DNA from: Deltaproteobacteria bacterium
GTDB lineage: Bacteria > Myxococcota_A > Polyangia > Nannocystales > Nannocystaceae
Direction of reading: 5' to 3'
Assembly: GCA_947492135.1 (NCBI GenBank)
Contig: CANLQR010000011.1
Location: 1 to 37,020 of the forward strand
DNA length: 37,020 bases
Shown piece by piece: positions 1 to 9,061 of the stretch; the first letter of the stretch is position 1, and the number at the start of each line of letters is the position of its first letter. Below the pieces are notes generated by a model that saw only the letters and a list, made by a program, of their open reading frames with translations, did no database searches and had not been told where the DNA came from. The position numbers were made by a program, and so were the translations under genes.

Positions 1-1
1 G

Positions 2-1369
2 TACCGGCTGGCGCATCGCGCCGAGCAGGCCGGGGCGATGGTCACCTCGCGGCTCCCGATGACCGTCAACGTGGTGTTCTGGCAGCCGGACGATGGCGCA
101 GGGTGTCGGACCCGCGCGGCGGCGTGGCGAGAGGTCGACGTCACGGCGCTGCGGGCCGACGACGGGCCGTTGGCAGCCCAACACCTGACACTCGCGCAGC
201 TCAAGTCGATCGAGATCGATGTCCAGACCGAGCGCTGGCCGTCGACGATCCGGCCCGATCTCGCGGGACATGCAGGCTACGTGTTGCGGGTGTTCGCCCG
301 CGACGAACAACGCGGCGCCATGGTTCCGCAACCGCTCGAGAACACGCCGGACGTCGGGCGTATGGAGCGCGATGCGGCTGGCCGCGACGCATTGCTGGCG
401 TGGCTGCGCACCCCGGCTGCTCTCGCTGCGCTCGACCAGGGCGTGCTCGTGACGCCGACGGAGTTCCTCGCCACGCAGGCCGAGTCGGTGACGCCGCGCG
501 GCCTGGCCCGGCTGGCCAACCGGCCGTGGTCGTCGATCTACACCGCCGCGGCATTTTCCGATCTCGATCTCTCGACGTACTCGACGATCGCGAGCCCGGC
601 AGCGGTGGTTCGACGGCTCGATGGACTGACTTGCAACGGTTGCCACCAGAGCCGAAGCGTCGCCGGATTCCATCTGCTGGGCGATGAACTCGACGATCCC
701 GATCGTGTCGACGCGCTGGCCATAGGCACGTCGCCGCATCTCGAGGCCGAGCTGATCCGGCGGGCTGCCTACGTCACGGCCGTCGCCGATGGTTCGCCGC
801 CCCAGGAGCACCGGCCGCCCGCTGACGTCGCGGTGGCGCCCGGTGGCTATGGCAGCCACTGTGGGCTCGGTGATCCCGGCTTTGCGTGGATGGGTTGCAC
901 GGCACCCTTGGCGTGCGCGCAGCTCGACGATGAGCATGTGGGTGTGTGCCTGCCCGTGGAGCACGGTGCCGGAGCTCCGTGTGAGGTCGGCTTGCTCACC
1001 TCGCACCGGCAGTCGCGTCGCGATCGCGTGCGAACGGCGACCTCGCAGTCGTGCGCCCGCGATGGGGTGTGCGACGACAATCGGGTCGGATTTCCCGGGG
1101 GCATGTGCGTGGTGGCGTGCGCGGACGTCGGTGCCGACGAGGGCTGCGGCGGGATTCCGCGGCTGACGGCGTTCAACGATTGCCTCTCGACGGGGAGGCC
1201 GTTCGCCGACTGTGTGCGCGTCAGCGCCCGTCCTGCGGGCATGCGCGCGTGCGATGCGAGGCGAGCGTGTCGCGACGACTATATCTGTGCGCGCACGGAG
1301 GCTGCCCAGGGCGTGTGTCTGCCGCCATACTTTCTCTACCAGTTGCGGGTCGACGGACACCCCGGCTGA
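2..1369 (+). CDS. Exported Cys-rich protein with one CxxCH motif (5' end outside window)
   Basis: The frame is open to the left edge, so the true start and any signal peptide lie outside the window; the first internal ATG is at 38. Counting from that ATG, a CNGCH motif sits at about residues 199-203 inside the phrase CNGCHQSRSVAGFHLLG. CxxCH is the covalent haem-attachment signature of c-type cytochromes, but I see no further cytochrome fold, so haem binding is only a possibility. The last 170 residues hold 16 cysteines in short CxxxC-like spacings, as in secreted disulfide-rich domains. The even count and the acidic, Gly-rich surroundings support export. Enzymatic function is not recognised. 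The gene faces the kinase at 1408 tail-to-tail with a 38-base gap. Confidence 0.8.
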   Translation, partial: YRLAHRAEQAGAMVTSRLPMTVNVVFWQPDDGAGCRTRAAAWREVDVTALRADDGPLAAQHLTLAQLKSIEIDVQTERWPSTIRPDLAGHAGYVLRVFARDEQRGAMVPQPLENTPDVGRMERDAAGRDALLAWLRTPAALAALDQGVLVTPTEFLATQAESVTPRGLARLANRPWSSIYTAAAFSDLDLSTYSTIASPAAVVRRLDGLTCNGCHQSRSVAGFHLLGDELDDPDRVDALAIGTSPHLEAELIRRAAYVTAVADGSPPQEHRPPADVAVAPGGYGSHCGLGDPGFAWMGCTAPLACAQLDDEHVGVCLPVEHGAGAPCEVGLLTSHRQSRRDRVRTATSQSCARDGVCDDNRVGFPGGMCVVACADVGADEGCGGIPRLTAFNDCLSTGRPFADCVRVSARPAGMRACDARRACRDDYICARTEAAQGVCLPPYFLYQLRVDGHPG

Positions 1370-1407
1370 CCGGATCACACTGCTGGCAAGGTCGCCGACG
1401 GCTCGTA

Positions 1408-4086
1408 CTATGGCTTCGCCAAGGGCTGCGGTCGGGTGGCTTGGGCGAGCAGCGACTCGATCTCGGTTCGCCGCCGTGGTGGCCCCGGCCGGGCATCGAC
1501 GATTCGCAGCGCAGCGTCGAGGGCGGCACGGGCTCGCTCGTGCGCGCCCCGGAGCAAGAAGACTCGGGCCATCCCCACCAGCGTGCTGGCGGTCTCGGGG
1601 TGATTCACGCCGAGACTGGCATCGCGCAGCTCGCCGGCCTGGGCGAAGCGTTCGAGCGCGGCGTCGTAGTGCCCCTGCTCGCGCTCGAGCCCGCCGAGTT
1701 GATCCAGCGCGTAGGCCAGCGACGGATGGCGAGGGCCGAGCGTGGCGCGGCCGATCTCGAGCGCACGCTCGAGCTGATGCCGGGCGTCATCGAACCGGCG
1801 GTCGAGTCGTGCCGACCAGCCGCGGTTGGTCGCGATCGTCGCGAGCAGCGCGGTGCGCTGGCCTTGGCTCGCCGCGAGGGTGAGCGACTCGGCGCGGACC
1901 AGCAGCGTTTCAGCGCCTGCCGAGTCGCCGTCGTCGAGGTGGATCAGTGCGAGGTTGTTGAGCACCGCCGCCACGTCGGGATGGCGATCGCCCCGCATCG
2001 CTTCGACGAGCGCGAGCACGCGGGTCCAGGTCGAGTGGGCGTCTCGATCGTGGCCCAGTGCCCGCTGGGCCGCACCCAGAGCCATCCACGCTGCACGCCG
2101 ATCGAGGTCCGACAATCCCGCGGTTGGCAGCGCCGCGAGCCTGCGCTGGGCTTGTTCGGCATCTCCGCGAGCGAGGGCCACCCGTGCCCGGACGATCTCT
2201 GCACGCTGCACGACGTCGGCTCGCACCTGGGCATCGGTCATGCGATCGACGAACGCATCGAAGTAGGCGAGGTGCAGCACCGCCTCGGCGACCCGCTCGT
2301 CGAGCAACGCCGCGTCCGCCTGATCGAGTACCAAGTAGACCACGGCATCATCGTGGCCGTCGGCCACCGCGAGCCTGACGGCCTCGAGACACAGCAGCTC
2401 GGCGGCCGAATGGTTGCCCGCGTCGAGCTCGAGATCGGCGAGCACCGACAGCGCTCGCGCGTGGACCCCGGGTAGCTGGTGTTGCTCGGCCAGTTCGACC
2501 GCGCGTTGGGCCGGCTCGCGGGCGTCACTGCGACCCAGGAGACGTCGGGTCAGCGATCGTTCGACCAGTTCGACCGCAAGGACCCAGGCTTGGTCCTGTG
2601 CGACGCTCGAGCGACTCGATCGCACCGCGAGACGATTGGTCAGCTTCGCCAGGGTCTCGACGTCGTCGCACGGCGCGAGCTCGGGCAACCGGGCCTCGAC
2701 GGCTTCGGGCTCGAGCGCCTCGGGCTGGGTGCTCGAGGCGTCGAAGCCCTGGCCGATCTCGTCGGTCAGTCCCATGAATCGACCCGCGACGCGATCGAGG
2801 CAGGCCATGCGCAGCCGCAGTGTGTCGTCCGACTGCTCGCCGCGCACGCGTGACGCCTCGCAGACCTCGCGGCGCTTGGTGGTATAGGCATCGGCGTAGC
2901 GATCGAGTGCTGCCACCACCGTCTCGCCGCGCCCAGCACCCAGCCCCACGCGCACCGACTCGCGCTGTTCATCGGTCCACAGCGTGGCGGGGTCGTCGGC
3001 TTGTTCACAGGGGTGGGGTGCGACGGCCAGCGCCGCGCGAAAACCCACGGTCAGCGCGAGTGCAGCGGCCGCCACTCCACCAGCGACGAGCCACCGGCGC
3101 CTGCGGGCATGCAGCACGCGGCCCAGTCCCGCGAGCAACACTTCCATCGAGGGATGGCGGGCGGCAGGATCAGGATCGAGACCTCGCCGCACCAGCTCGA
3201 TGAGCCCGCGTGGCAGCCCCGGGCGTGGAGAAGACAGCTCGAGGTTGCCGGCATGCACCGCGATCGACAGCGCCCCGAAGCTGCTGCCAACGAAGGGGCG
3301 GCGACCGAACAGCCCTTCGAACAGCGCGACGCAGAACCCAAATTGATCGGCTGCCGGTCCGATCTCCAGCCCATCGAACTGTTCGGGGGACATGTACGCG
3401 GGCGTACCCGCGACTGCAGGCGTCGCGCTGCCCCCGGACCCGCGGGGGTCGCTTTCTCCTGGGCATGTCGTGGAGGTTGGTCGGTGCCGAACCTCGCGCG
3501 AATAGGCCAGGCCAAAGTCCGCGATCCGTGGTCGCCCCGTGGCATCGGGTTTGCGCGCGTCGATCTCGACCAAGACGTTGTCGGGCTTGAAGTCGCGATG
3601 CACGAGGCCCACCGCGTGGGCCGCCGCGAGACCACGACCCACCTCGAGGAACATCGCGACCACCTCGGTCCACGGCCGTATCACGCCGCGCAACCAGCTC
3701 CGCAGCGTGCCGCCCTCGACGAACTCCATCGCGAGGAACACACGTCCTTGGTAGACGCCCACGTCGTAGATCGTCACCACGTTGGGATGGTTGAGCGTGG
3801 CGGCGGCGCGAGCTTCTTGCTCGAGGCGGTGTCGCCCGTCGTCGCGGTTTCCCACGCGCGCGTCGTCGACGAGCTTGATCGCGACCTTGCGGTCGAGTTG
3901 CGGATCCCATGCCGCGAACACGACACCCATGCCACCGCGGCCGACCTGTTCGATCAGCGCGTAGCGTCCGATGCGAACCGGCGCAGGGGTCGGAGCGCCG
4001 GACACCTCGTCGTCATCGAAGGTGTCGATCACGACCATCGGCGGTGGCACGTCCAGCGTCGTCGGAAGTCGGGGGTATGACGCCAT
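1408..4086 (-). CDS. Membrane Ser/Thr protein kinase with C-terminal TPR array
   Basis: A Hanks-type kinase phosphorylating Ser/Thr, with the catalytic domain in the cytoplasm. Numbered from the ATG at 4086, the glycine loop GRGGMG is at 49-54, the AIK lysine at about 71, HRDFKPDN at 163-170, DFG at 190-192 and the SPE motif at 233-235, so all catalytic residues are present. A single hydrophobic helix at about 332-356 follows an Arg-rich stretch. The remaining ~530 residues are helical and end in TPRs of the kinesin-light-chain type (HP..A..L..L repeats). By topology the TPR part would lie outside the membrane as a sensor or docking domain. A GTG at 4104 in the same frame directly follows the upstream stop; I prefer ATG 4086, which has GGGGTG just upstream. 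Probably co-transcribed with the lipoprotein gene at 4105-4578. Confidence 0.93.
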   Translation of the reverse strand: MASYPRLPTTLDVPPPMVVIDTFDDDEVSGAPTPAPVRIGRYALIEQVGRGGMGVVFAAWDPQLDRKVAIKLVDDARVGNRDDGRHRLEQEARAAATLNHPNVVTIYDVGVYQGRVFLAMEFVEGGTLRSWLRGVIRPWTEVVAMFLEVGRGLAAAHAVGLVHRDFKPDNVLVEIDARKPDATGRPRIADFGLAYSREVRHRPTSTTCPGESDPRGSGGSATPAVAGTPAYMSPEQFDGLEIGPAADQFGFCVALFEGLFGRRPFVGSSFGALSIAVHAGNLELSSPRPGLPRGLIELVRRGLDPDPAARHPSMEVLLAGLGRVLHARRRRWLVAGGVAAAALALTVGFRAALAVAPHPCEQADDPATLWTDEQRESVRVGLGAGRGETVVAALDRYADAYTTKRREVCEASRVRGEQSDDTLRLRMACLDRVAGRFMGLTDEIGQGFDASSTQPEALEPEAVEARLPELAPCDDVETLAKLTNRLAVRSSRSSVAQDQAWVLAVELVERSLTRRLLGRSDAREPAQRAVELAEQHQLPGVHARALSVLADLELDAGNHSAAELLCLEAVRLAVADGHDDAVVYLVLDQADAALLDERVAEAVLHLAYFDAFVDRMTDAQVRADVVQRAEIVRARVALARGDAEQAQRRLAALPTAGLSDLDRRAAWMALGAAQRALGHDRDAHSTWTRVLALVEAMRGDRHPDVAAVLNNLALIHLDDGDSAGAETLLVRAESLTLAASQGQRTALLATIATNRGWSARLDRRFDDARHQLERALEIGRATLGPRHPSLAYALDQLGGLEREQGHYDAALERFAQAGELRDASLGVNHPETASTLVGMARVFLLRGAHERARAALDAALRIVDARPGPPRRRTEIESLLAQATRPQPLAKP

Positions 4087-4104
4087 GACACCCCAAAAGC
4101 GCAC

Positions 4105-4578
4105 CTACTCACATGCGCACAGCATGCTCGAGGAGGCCTCGACCTCGACCGACCACGCGATCGCCTCCGCGTCGCATTCGCCGATGGCAGTGACCCTGCC
4201 GACCCGGCCGCGTGCCTCGTCGACGCGAGCGTTGCCGCTCCACGCGAGATCGAGCGAGGCGCAGCCCTCGTCACACTCGCGCCCGCCGGCGCGGTCCTGC
4301 CACTCGCCCAACACCCCGGCGCCAAGATCCCGCGCGATGCGGGAGTCCAGCTCCGAGATCCATTGCTCGGTCGGCTCGGACTTATAGGGATCCGGGCCCC
4401 ACGGCGGCTCGCAGCCCTTCCAGGTGAACGAGTGGTCAGTATTGGCGGTCTTGAACTGCGCCGTCTGGCCCTCGCGTAGCTCGACCTGGGGCTCGGGCTC
4501 GGGTGCGTCGCAACCAAGTGTGGCCAGGAGCAAGCCTGCGACCAGGCGTGGGAGGAAACTGAAGGTGGAATGAGCCAT
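4105..4578 (-). CDS. Small lipoprotein of unknown function
   Basis: 157 residues. The N-terminus MAHSTFSFLPRLVAGLLLAT continues into LGC, a signal peptide with lipobox and lipidated Cys at residue 23. An acidic Pro/Glu linker (DAPEPEPQVE) follows, then a compact domain with several cysteines, including CEPPW, ECDEGC and a terminal LCACE. I do not recognise the fold. The start at 4578 is supported by GAGGA nine bases upstream; the frame stays open further upstream but that part lacks a signal peptide. The stop abuts the kinase gene downstream, so the lipoprotein and the kinase probably share an mRNA. An extracytoplasmic partner or ligand-presenting role for that kinase is an inference from position only. 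Confidence 0.82.
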   Translation of the reverse strand: MAHSTFSFLPRLVAGLLLATLGCDAPEPEPQVELREGQTAQFKTANTDHSFTWKGCEPPWGPDPYKSEPTEQWISELDSRIARDLGAGVLGEWQDRAGGRECDEGCASLDLAWSGNARVDEARGRVGRVTAIGECDAEAIAWSVEVEASSSMLCACE

Positions 4579-4670
4579 GTTTCGTGATCCTCGGGGTGCG
4601 CGGATTCGTGGTCCAAAGGCGGTCTCCGGAACCTCCGGCTTGCCCTGGCCAGCCCGACGGACGGGCGGTC

Positions 4671-4692
4671 TTTGGTTTGTGACAGACAAAAG
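4671..4692. promoter_or_regulatory. AT-rich dyad in the divergent intergenic region
   Basis: TTTGT (4676-4680) and ACAAA (4686-4690) form an inverted repeat around GACAG, flanked by further partial symmetry. It is an AT-rich island in GC-rich DNA, between the divergently read lipoprotein-kinase unit and the second kinase. It could be an operator or part of a promoter for either side. I cannot assign a factor. Confidence 0.25.
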
Positions 4693-4817
4693 GATCGTTC
4701 CCCGAGCCCCGGCCAATACCCACATCGGGGACCTGGACCCTCATCCATCGAGGTCGACCCCGGATTTGTCGCCGATCCTGCGAACGGATCGCAGCCAAGG
4801 CGACACCATCACCCGAC

Positions 4818-7632
4818 ATGCCCCATCGACCCTTCGAGGCCCGGCTTGCGCCCGAGCCAACGGCACCGACCAGCGAGGAGCTGGGTTCACGGCCGCCGGC
4901 TGCAGACGTCGTCGACCGGGATCGCGCCAAGGCCCTCGTTCAGGCCCGCCTGCTGGGCGAAGCCAACGTCGCGCCCACCACCGTCGGACGCTTCGCGGTG
5001 CTCGAGTGTTTCGCGCACGGCGGCATGGGCCTGTTGTACGCGGCCTATGATTCCGAGCTCGACCGCAGGGTCGCGCTCAAGGTCCTGCGCCCCGAGTACA
5101 GCGACGCGGCGGTACGCCGTCGCATCGTCCGCGAGGCCCCAGGCGATGGCGAAGCTGAACCATCCCAACGTCGCGCAGATCTACGAGGTCGGCGAGCAAG
5201 ATGGCCGGACCTTCATCGCCATGGAGTTCATTCGCGGCGATACCTTGAGCCGCTGGCGCCAGCGCCGGCAGCCGAGCTGGCGCGAGGTCCTGGCCGTGTA
5301 TCATCAGGCGGGGCTCGGCCTCGCGGCCGCCCATGCGGTCGGATTGGTGCACCGCGACTTCAAGCCGGACAACGCGATGATTGGCGACGATGGCCGGGTC
5401 CGCGTGCTCGACTTCGGCTTGGCGCGCGCGGAGGAACACGAGCCGACCGCTCCGGAGGAGCGTGTCGATCATCGCTTGGCACCAAGCGATGACGCATTGC
5501 GCACTCCACTGACCCGTGAAGGCTCGGTGATGGGCACGCCGGCGTACATGGCCCCCGAGCAGCACCTCGGCGAAACGGTCGACGCCAAGGCCGACCAGTT
5601 CAGCTTCTGTGTGGCGTTGTGGGAAGCGCTCTACTCTGGGCGACCGTACTCCGGCACGACTCGGACCGAGCTTGCTGCCGCCGTCACGCGCGGCAAGCTC
5701 AACGAGCCGCCCCGGGATACGCGAGTACCCCCGTGGGTGCGAGCGGTCGTCGAGCGCGGGCTCGCAGTGCGTCCAGAGAGTCGATTTCATGGCATGCAGG
5801 CGCTGCTCACCGCGTTGGGTCGCGATCCCACCCAGGCCCGTCGGCGAGTCGGCGCGGCGATCGCTGCGGTCGCGGCGGTCGGTCTGGGACTCGGCGCGTG
5901 GGGCCTGCATCGACGGTCGCAGGTGGCGGCGTGCGCAGAACAGGGCGAGCAGCTCTCGTCCTCGTGGACCGAGGACGCGCGCGCGGAGGTACGCGACGCA
6001 TTGCTTGCGGTTGGCCCGCGCTACGCGGCCTCCACCGTCGAGCGCGTGCTGCCTCGACTCGACCAGTGGGCCGACCAGTGGTCACGCATTCGCGAGCAGA
6101 ACTGCCTGGCGTCGCGCGTCACCGGCACGCGCACGGTGGAGCTCGAACGACTCGCTGTCGAGTGCCTCGACGAGCAACGCGAGACGTTCGACAGCTTGGC
6201 GGGCATGCTCGTTGCCGCGGACGAGCAGGTCCTCGAGAGCGCGGCTGGATCGATCGCGGCGCTGGGCGATCCCGAGGACTGCGTCGACGAGGCGAAGCTA
6301 CGACGGCGCGTGACGGACGATGGTCCCGCCGCGCGAGCGGCGACCAACGCGTGGCGTCGGCGACTGGCGTCGGCGTCGGCGGTGCTTGCGGCGAGTCGAT
6401 CGACCCAAGGTGTGGCGCTGATCGAAGCTGTGATCGAGGAGACCTCGGCGCCCGAGTTTCAGGTCGTGCATGCCGAGGCCCTCGCCCTGGCGGCAGCCGC
6501 CTACGCCGAGGTGGGTGATTCCAAACGCAGCCTCGAGCGCGGCGAGCAGGCCACGTTGCTCGCGATGCGGCAGGGCTCCGACGAGCTCGCGTTCGACACC
6601 ATCATGCGCATCGCCGAAGTCCTGCGCGAGCCCGCAAACCGCGATCGGCGGCGTTGGTGGATGTCGCTGGCGCAGATGCTGGTCGACCGCCTCGATGCGC
6701 AACAGGACCTTCGTGGCGCCGAGTTGCTCGCCACGCTCGCACTGGGCACCTCGGACGGCCGCGAGAGGCTGGCTCTCCATGAGCGAGCGCTGGCGATCCT
6801 CGAGTCGCGGTTGGGCTCGGACCACCCCATGGTCGGAACGACCATCAGCGACATCGGCGCTGCGTTGGAGAGCGTCGGCGCGCATGCCGAGGCCGAGGTC
6901 CACCATGAGCGCGGGCTGGCGATTCGCGAGCACGCGTTGGGCCCCGACCATCCGCACGTCGGCAACAGCCTGATCAACGTCGCCCACTCGCATGCGTCGC
7001 GGGGCGAGAATGCACAGGCGATCGCCTTGACCGAGCGCGCGCTCGGCATCTGGGAGCTTGGGCTCGGGCCCGGGCACAGCAACGTAGCGCTCGCGCTTGG
7101 CAACCTGGCAGGGTATGCGATGGCGCAGGACGATCATGCGCGGGCCAGGCCACTGCTCGAGCGGGCGATCGCCGTGATCGAGGCAGGTCGCGGCTCCGAT
7201 AGCCCCTATCTGGTCCAACATCTGGTGAACCTCGGCACCATTCACCAGCGTCTGGGCGAGTATGAGACCAGCGCGGCGTTGTTCGACCGTGCGGTCAGGC
7301 TGGCCGAGGGGTGGGGTGGCCGGTATGGAGTGGACGTGGCTACCCCGCTAGTCGGCGCGAGTGAGATCGCCATGCTTCGGGGACAGCCGGTCAAGGCGAT
7401 CGGCCTGCTCGAGCGCGCCGTCCTGATCTTCGATCGCAGCCAGAGTGACCGGCCAAACCGTGCGGCGGCTGGCTTCGCGCTCGCGCGCGCGCTATGGGAC
7501 GGGCACGGCGAGCGCGGGCGCGCGCAACGTCTCGCCGAGCAGGCAGCGGCGCAGTATCGCGAGCTTCCGGGCGACTGGAGCTACTGGATCACCGAGATCG
7601 AGGGCTGGCTCGCCGGTCACTCGCAGCCGTGA
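4818..7632 (+). pseudogene. Ser/Thr protein kinase with TPR array, split by a 1-base frameshift
   Basis: A paralogue in architecture of the kinase at 1408-4086. From ATG 4818 the frame encodes the N-lobe (FAHGGMGLLY, then ALKVL with the catalytic Lys) and continues to VRREA-like sequence. At CCCC 5137-5140 homology jumps to another frame, which continues QAMAKLNHPNV, HRDFKPDN, DFG, MAPE, a membrane helix (about 5848-5910) and kinesin-light-chain TPRs to 7632. Deleting one C restores a continuous ~937-residue kinase. As read, translation from 4818 stops at 5492 and yields only an N-lobe plus junk. The long downstream part is intact and has normal codon use, so the lesion is recent, a sequencing or assembly error, or recoded. 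The first Gly of the glycine loop is Ala here, which many kinases tolerate. Confidence 0.85.
5137..5140 (+). other. Frameshift site: C run with one extra base
   Basis: The bases GAGGCCCCAGGCG contain four C. With three C, the codons read GAG GCC CAG GCG ATG GCG, matching the expected kinase helix C region (EAQAMAKLNHPNV). With four, the kinase frame is lost. A run this short is not a classical slippage hot spot. Confidence 0.8.
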
Positions 7633-7751
7633 GCGCCGCGTAACCGCGCCGGGTCCTGCGGCGTTCGATACGAAGGATGTGTCGTGCAGGCGATCCGCGG
7701 TGGCGAAACCGCCGTATCGGACACGCACCCCACACCGAAGCGACCGACACC

Positions 7752-8132
7752 GTGAGCCCCTCCGACCAATTCCTCGCCTCCGCCCTGTCCGTCGGCTCCC
7801 TCGTCGGCTCCGCGCGGATCTCGCTCAAGAGCGGAGGCCGCACCGGCGCGACCACGGTGACCGCCGTCGCCGACCGCCTGTTCATGGTCTCGCCGGCGGC
7901 GATCACGGTGGTGCCCGGGGCCTCCGGGGTGCTGAGCATCGACGTCGACGATGGCGGCGTGCGCGTCGATCAGCCTGTGGTGATCGTCGCCGTGGGCGAG
8001 CGCGGGATCGTGCTGCGGGCAATCGCCCAGCCACTGGTGTTGCGTCGTCGCGTCGTCCACGACCATTCGATCGCCGAGGCGCTCGGTGTCGAGCGGGCCA
8101 ACGGCCGGGCGCCGCACGTCGCAGCCGCCTAG
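7752..8132 (+). CDS. Small protein of unknown function
   Basis: 126 residues from GTG 7752. Codon third positions are strongly G/C from this codon on but not before it, which supports both the frame and the start. The sequence is rich in alternating Val/Ile strands (TVTAVADRLFMVSPAAITVV, then VDQPVVIVAVGERGIVLRAI), as in a small beta-barrel. A PilZ-like barrel was considered, but the RxxxR and DxSxxG signatures are absent. There is no signal peptide or membrane segment. It lies 119 bases after the split kinase and 147 bases before the glutathione S-transferase, in the same direction. No function can be given. Confidence 0.62.
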   Translation: MSPSDQFLASALSVGSLVGSARISLKSGGRTGATTVTAVADRLFMVSPAAITVVPGASGVLSIDVDDGGVRVDQPVVIVAVGERGIVLRAIAQPLVLRRRVVHDHSIAEALGVERANGRAPHVAAA

Positions 8133-8279
8133 CGGGTTCGTCATCGCCAGCGACGACCTGATCGCCGGGATCCACCCGACGGCGGCGAAAAATGTGGAGT
8201 TCCGATCTCGTGGCCTGCCGCGCGTGTCCTGGGCAGCCGTAGGCCGCACATACCCATCGACCCTGTGGTAGAGCGGGGC

Positions 8280-8945
8280 GTGATCACCGTCCATCATCTC
8301 GAACAGTCGCGCTCACACCGAGTGCTGTGGTTGCTGGAGGAACTCGAGCTGCCCTACGAGATGGTCCGCTATGCCCGCAATCGCAAGACCATGCTCGCCC
8401 CGCCCGAGTTGACGGCCATCCATCCGCTGGGCAAATCTCCGGTGATCACCGACGGCGACGTGACGGTCGCCGAGTCGGGGGCGATCCTCGAGTACGTGCT
8501 GGAACGCTACGGTGAAGGCCGGTTGGTGCCCGAGCTCGGCACGCCACAGCATCGGCGCTATCGCTACTTCATGCACTACGCGGAGGGATCGTTGATGACC
8601 CCGCTGCTGGTCAAGCTGCTGTGTACGCGGGTCAAGACCGCGCCGCTGCCGTTCTTCGTCAAGCCTATCGCCCGCCGGATTGCCGATGGCGTCGGCGAGA
8701 AATACGTCGAGCCCAACCTGCGCACTCACGTCGCGTTTCTCGAGGGCGAGCTCGCGAAGTCGACGTGGTTTGCGGGGGACGAGTTGACGGCCGCAGACGT
8801 GCAGATGAGCTATCCGGTCGAAGCCCTGGTCGCTCGCGTTCCGGAACACGCCGGGAGTGGACGGCTGCGTGCGTTGCTCGAGCGCATGCGCGCGCGTCCT
8901 GCCTACCAGCGTGCGCTCGCCAAGGGCGGGCCGGTCATCCCGTGA
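8280..8945 (+). CDS. Glutathione S-transferase family protein
   Basis: 221 residues with the two-domain cytosolic GST layout. The thioredoxin-like N-domain begins ITVHHLEQSRSHRVLWLLEE, where the Ser/Arg pair sits at the usual glutathione-activating position. It contains the cis-Pro segment GKSPVI (about residues 53-58) and the glutathione gamma-Glu-binding ESGAILEY (about 66-73). The all-helical C-domain carries FAGDELTAADVQMSYPVEAL, the conserved N-capping/hydrophobic-staple region with its Asp. The role is probably conjugation or peroxide reduction with glutathione in the cytoplasm; the substrate is unknown. A GTG at 8265 in frame would add five residues, but GTG 8280 aligns with the usual start of the family. 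Stands alone, transcribed with its neighbours. Confidence 0.9.
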   Translation: MITVHHLEQSRSHRVLWLLEELELPYEMVRYARNRKTMLAPPELTAIHPLGKSPVITDGDVTVAESGAILEYVLERYGEGRLVPELGTPQHRRYRYFMHYAEGSLMTPLLVKLLCTRVKTAPLPFFVKPIARRIADGVGEKYVEPNLRTHVAFLEGELAKSTWFAGDELTAADVQMSYPVEALVARVPEHAGSGRLRALLERMRARPAYQRALAKGGPVIP

Positions 8946-9047
8946 GCCGAAGCGGCACGACCGTCGACGAGGCGATGACCTCCGACGCGTGCAGTGACGC
9001 GGTGCCCGCCTAGTGCCTCGCGATTCGCGGGCGGTCGCGCTTCGGGC

Positions 9048-9053
9048 TAACCT
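9048..9053 (+). promoter_or_regulatory. Candidate -10 box of a leaderless transcript (MBOAT gene)
   Basis: TAACCT ends eight bases before the GTG start at 9062. No Shine-Dalgarno sequence is visible. The -35 region is not recognisable. Confidence 0.35.
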
Positions 9054-9061
9054 CGCCGGCG

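Noticed and set aside
1051-4080. Long open frames on the plus strand opposite the first kinase
   Set aside because: Arg/Ala/Pro-rich translations without domains; the minus-strand kinase motifs are unambiguous. Typical of GC-rich DNA.
7752-8132. PilZ c-di-GMP receptor
   Set aside because: RxxxR and DxSxxG motifs are missing.
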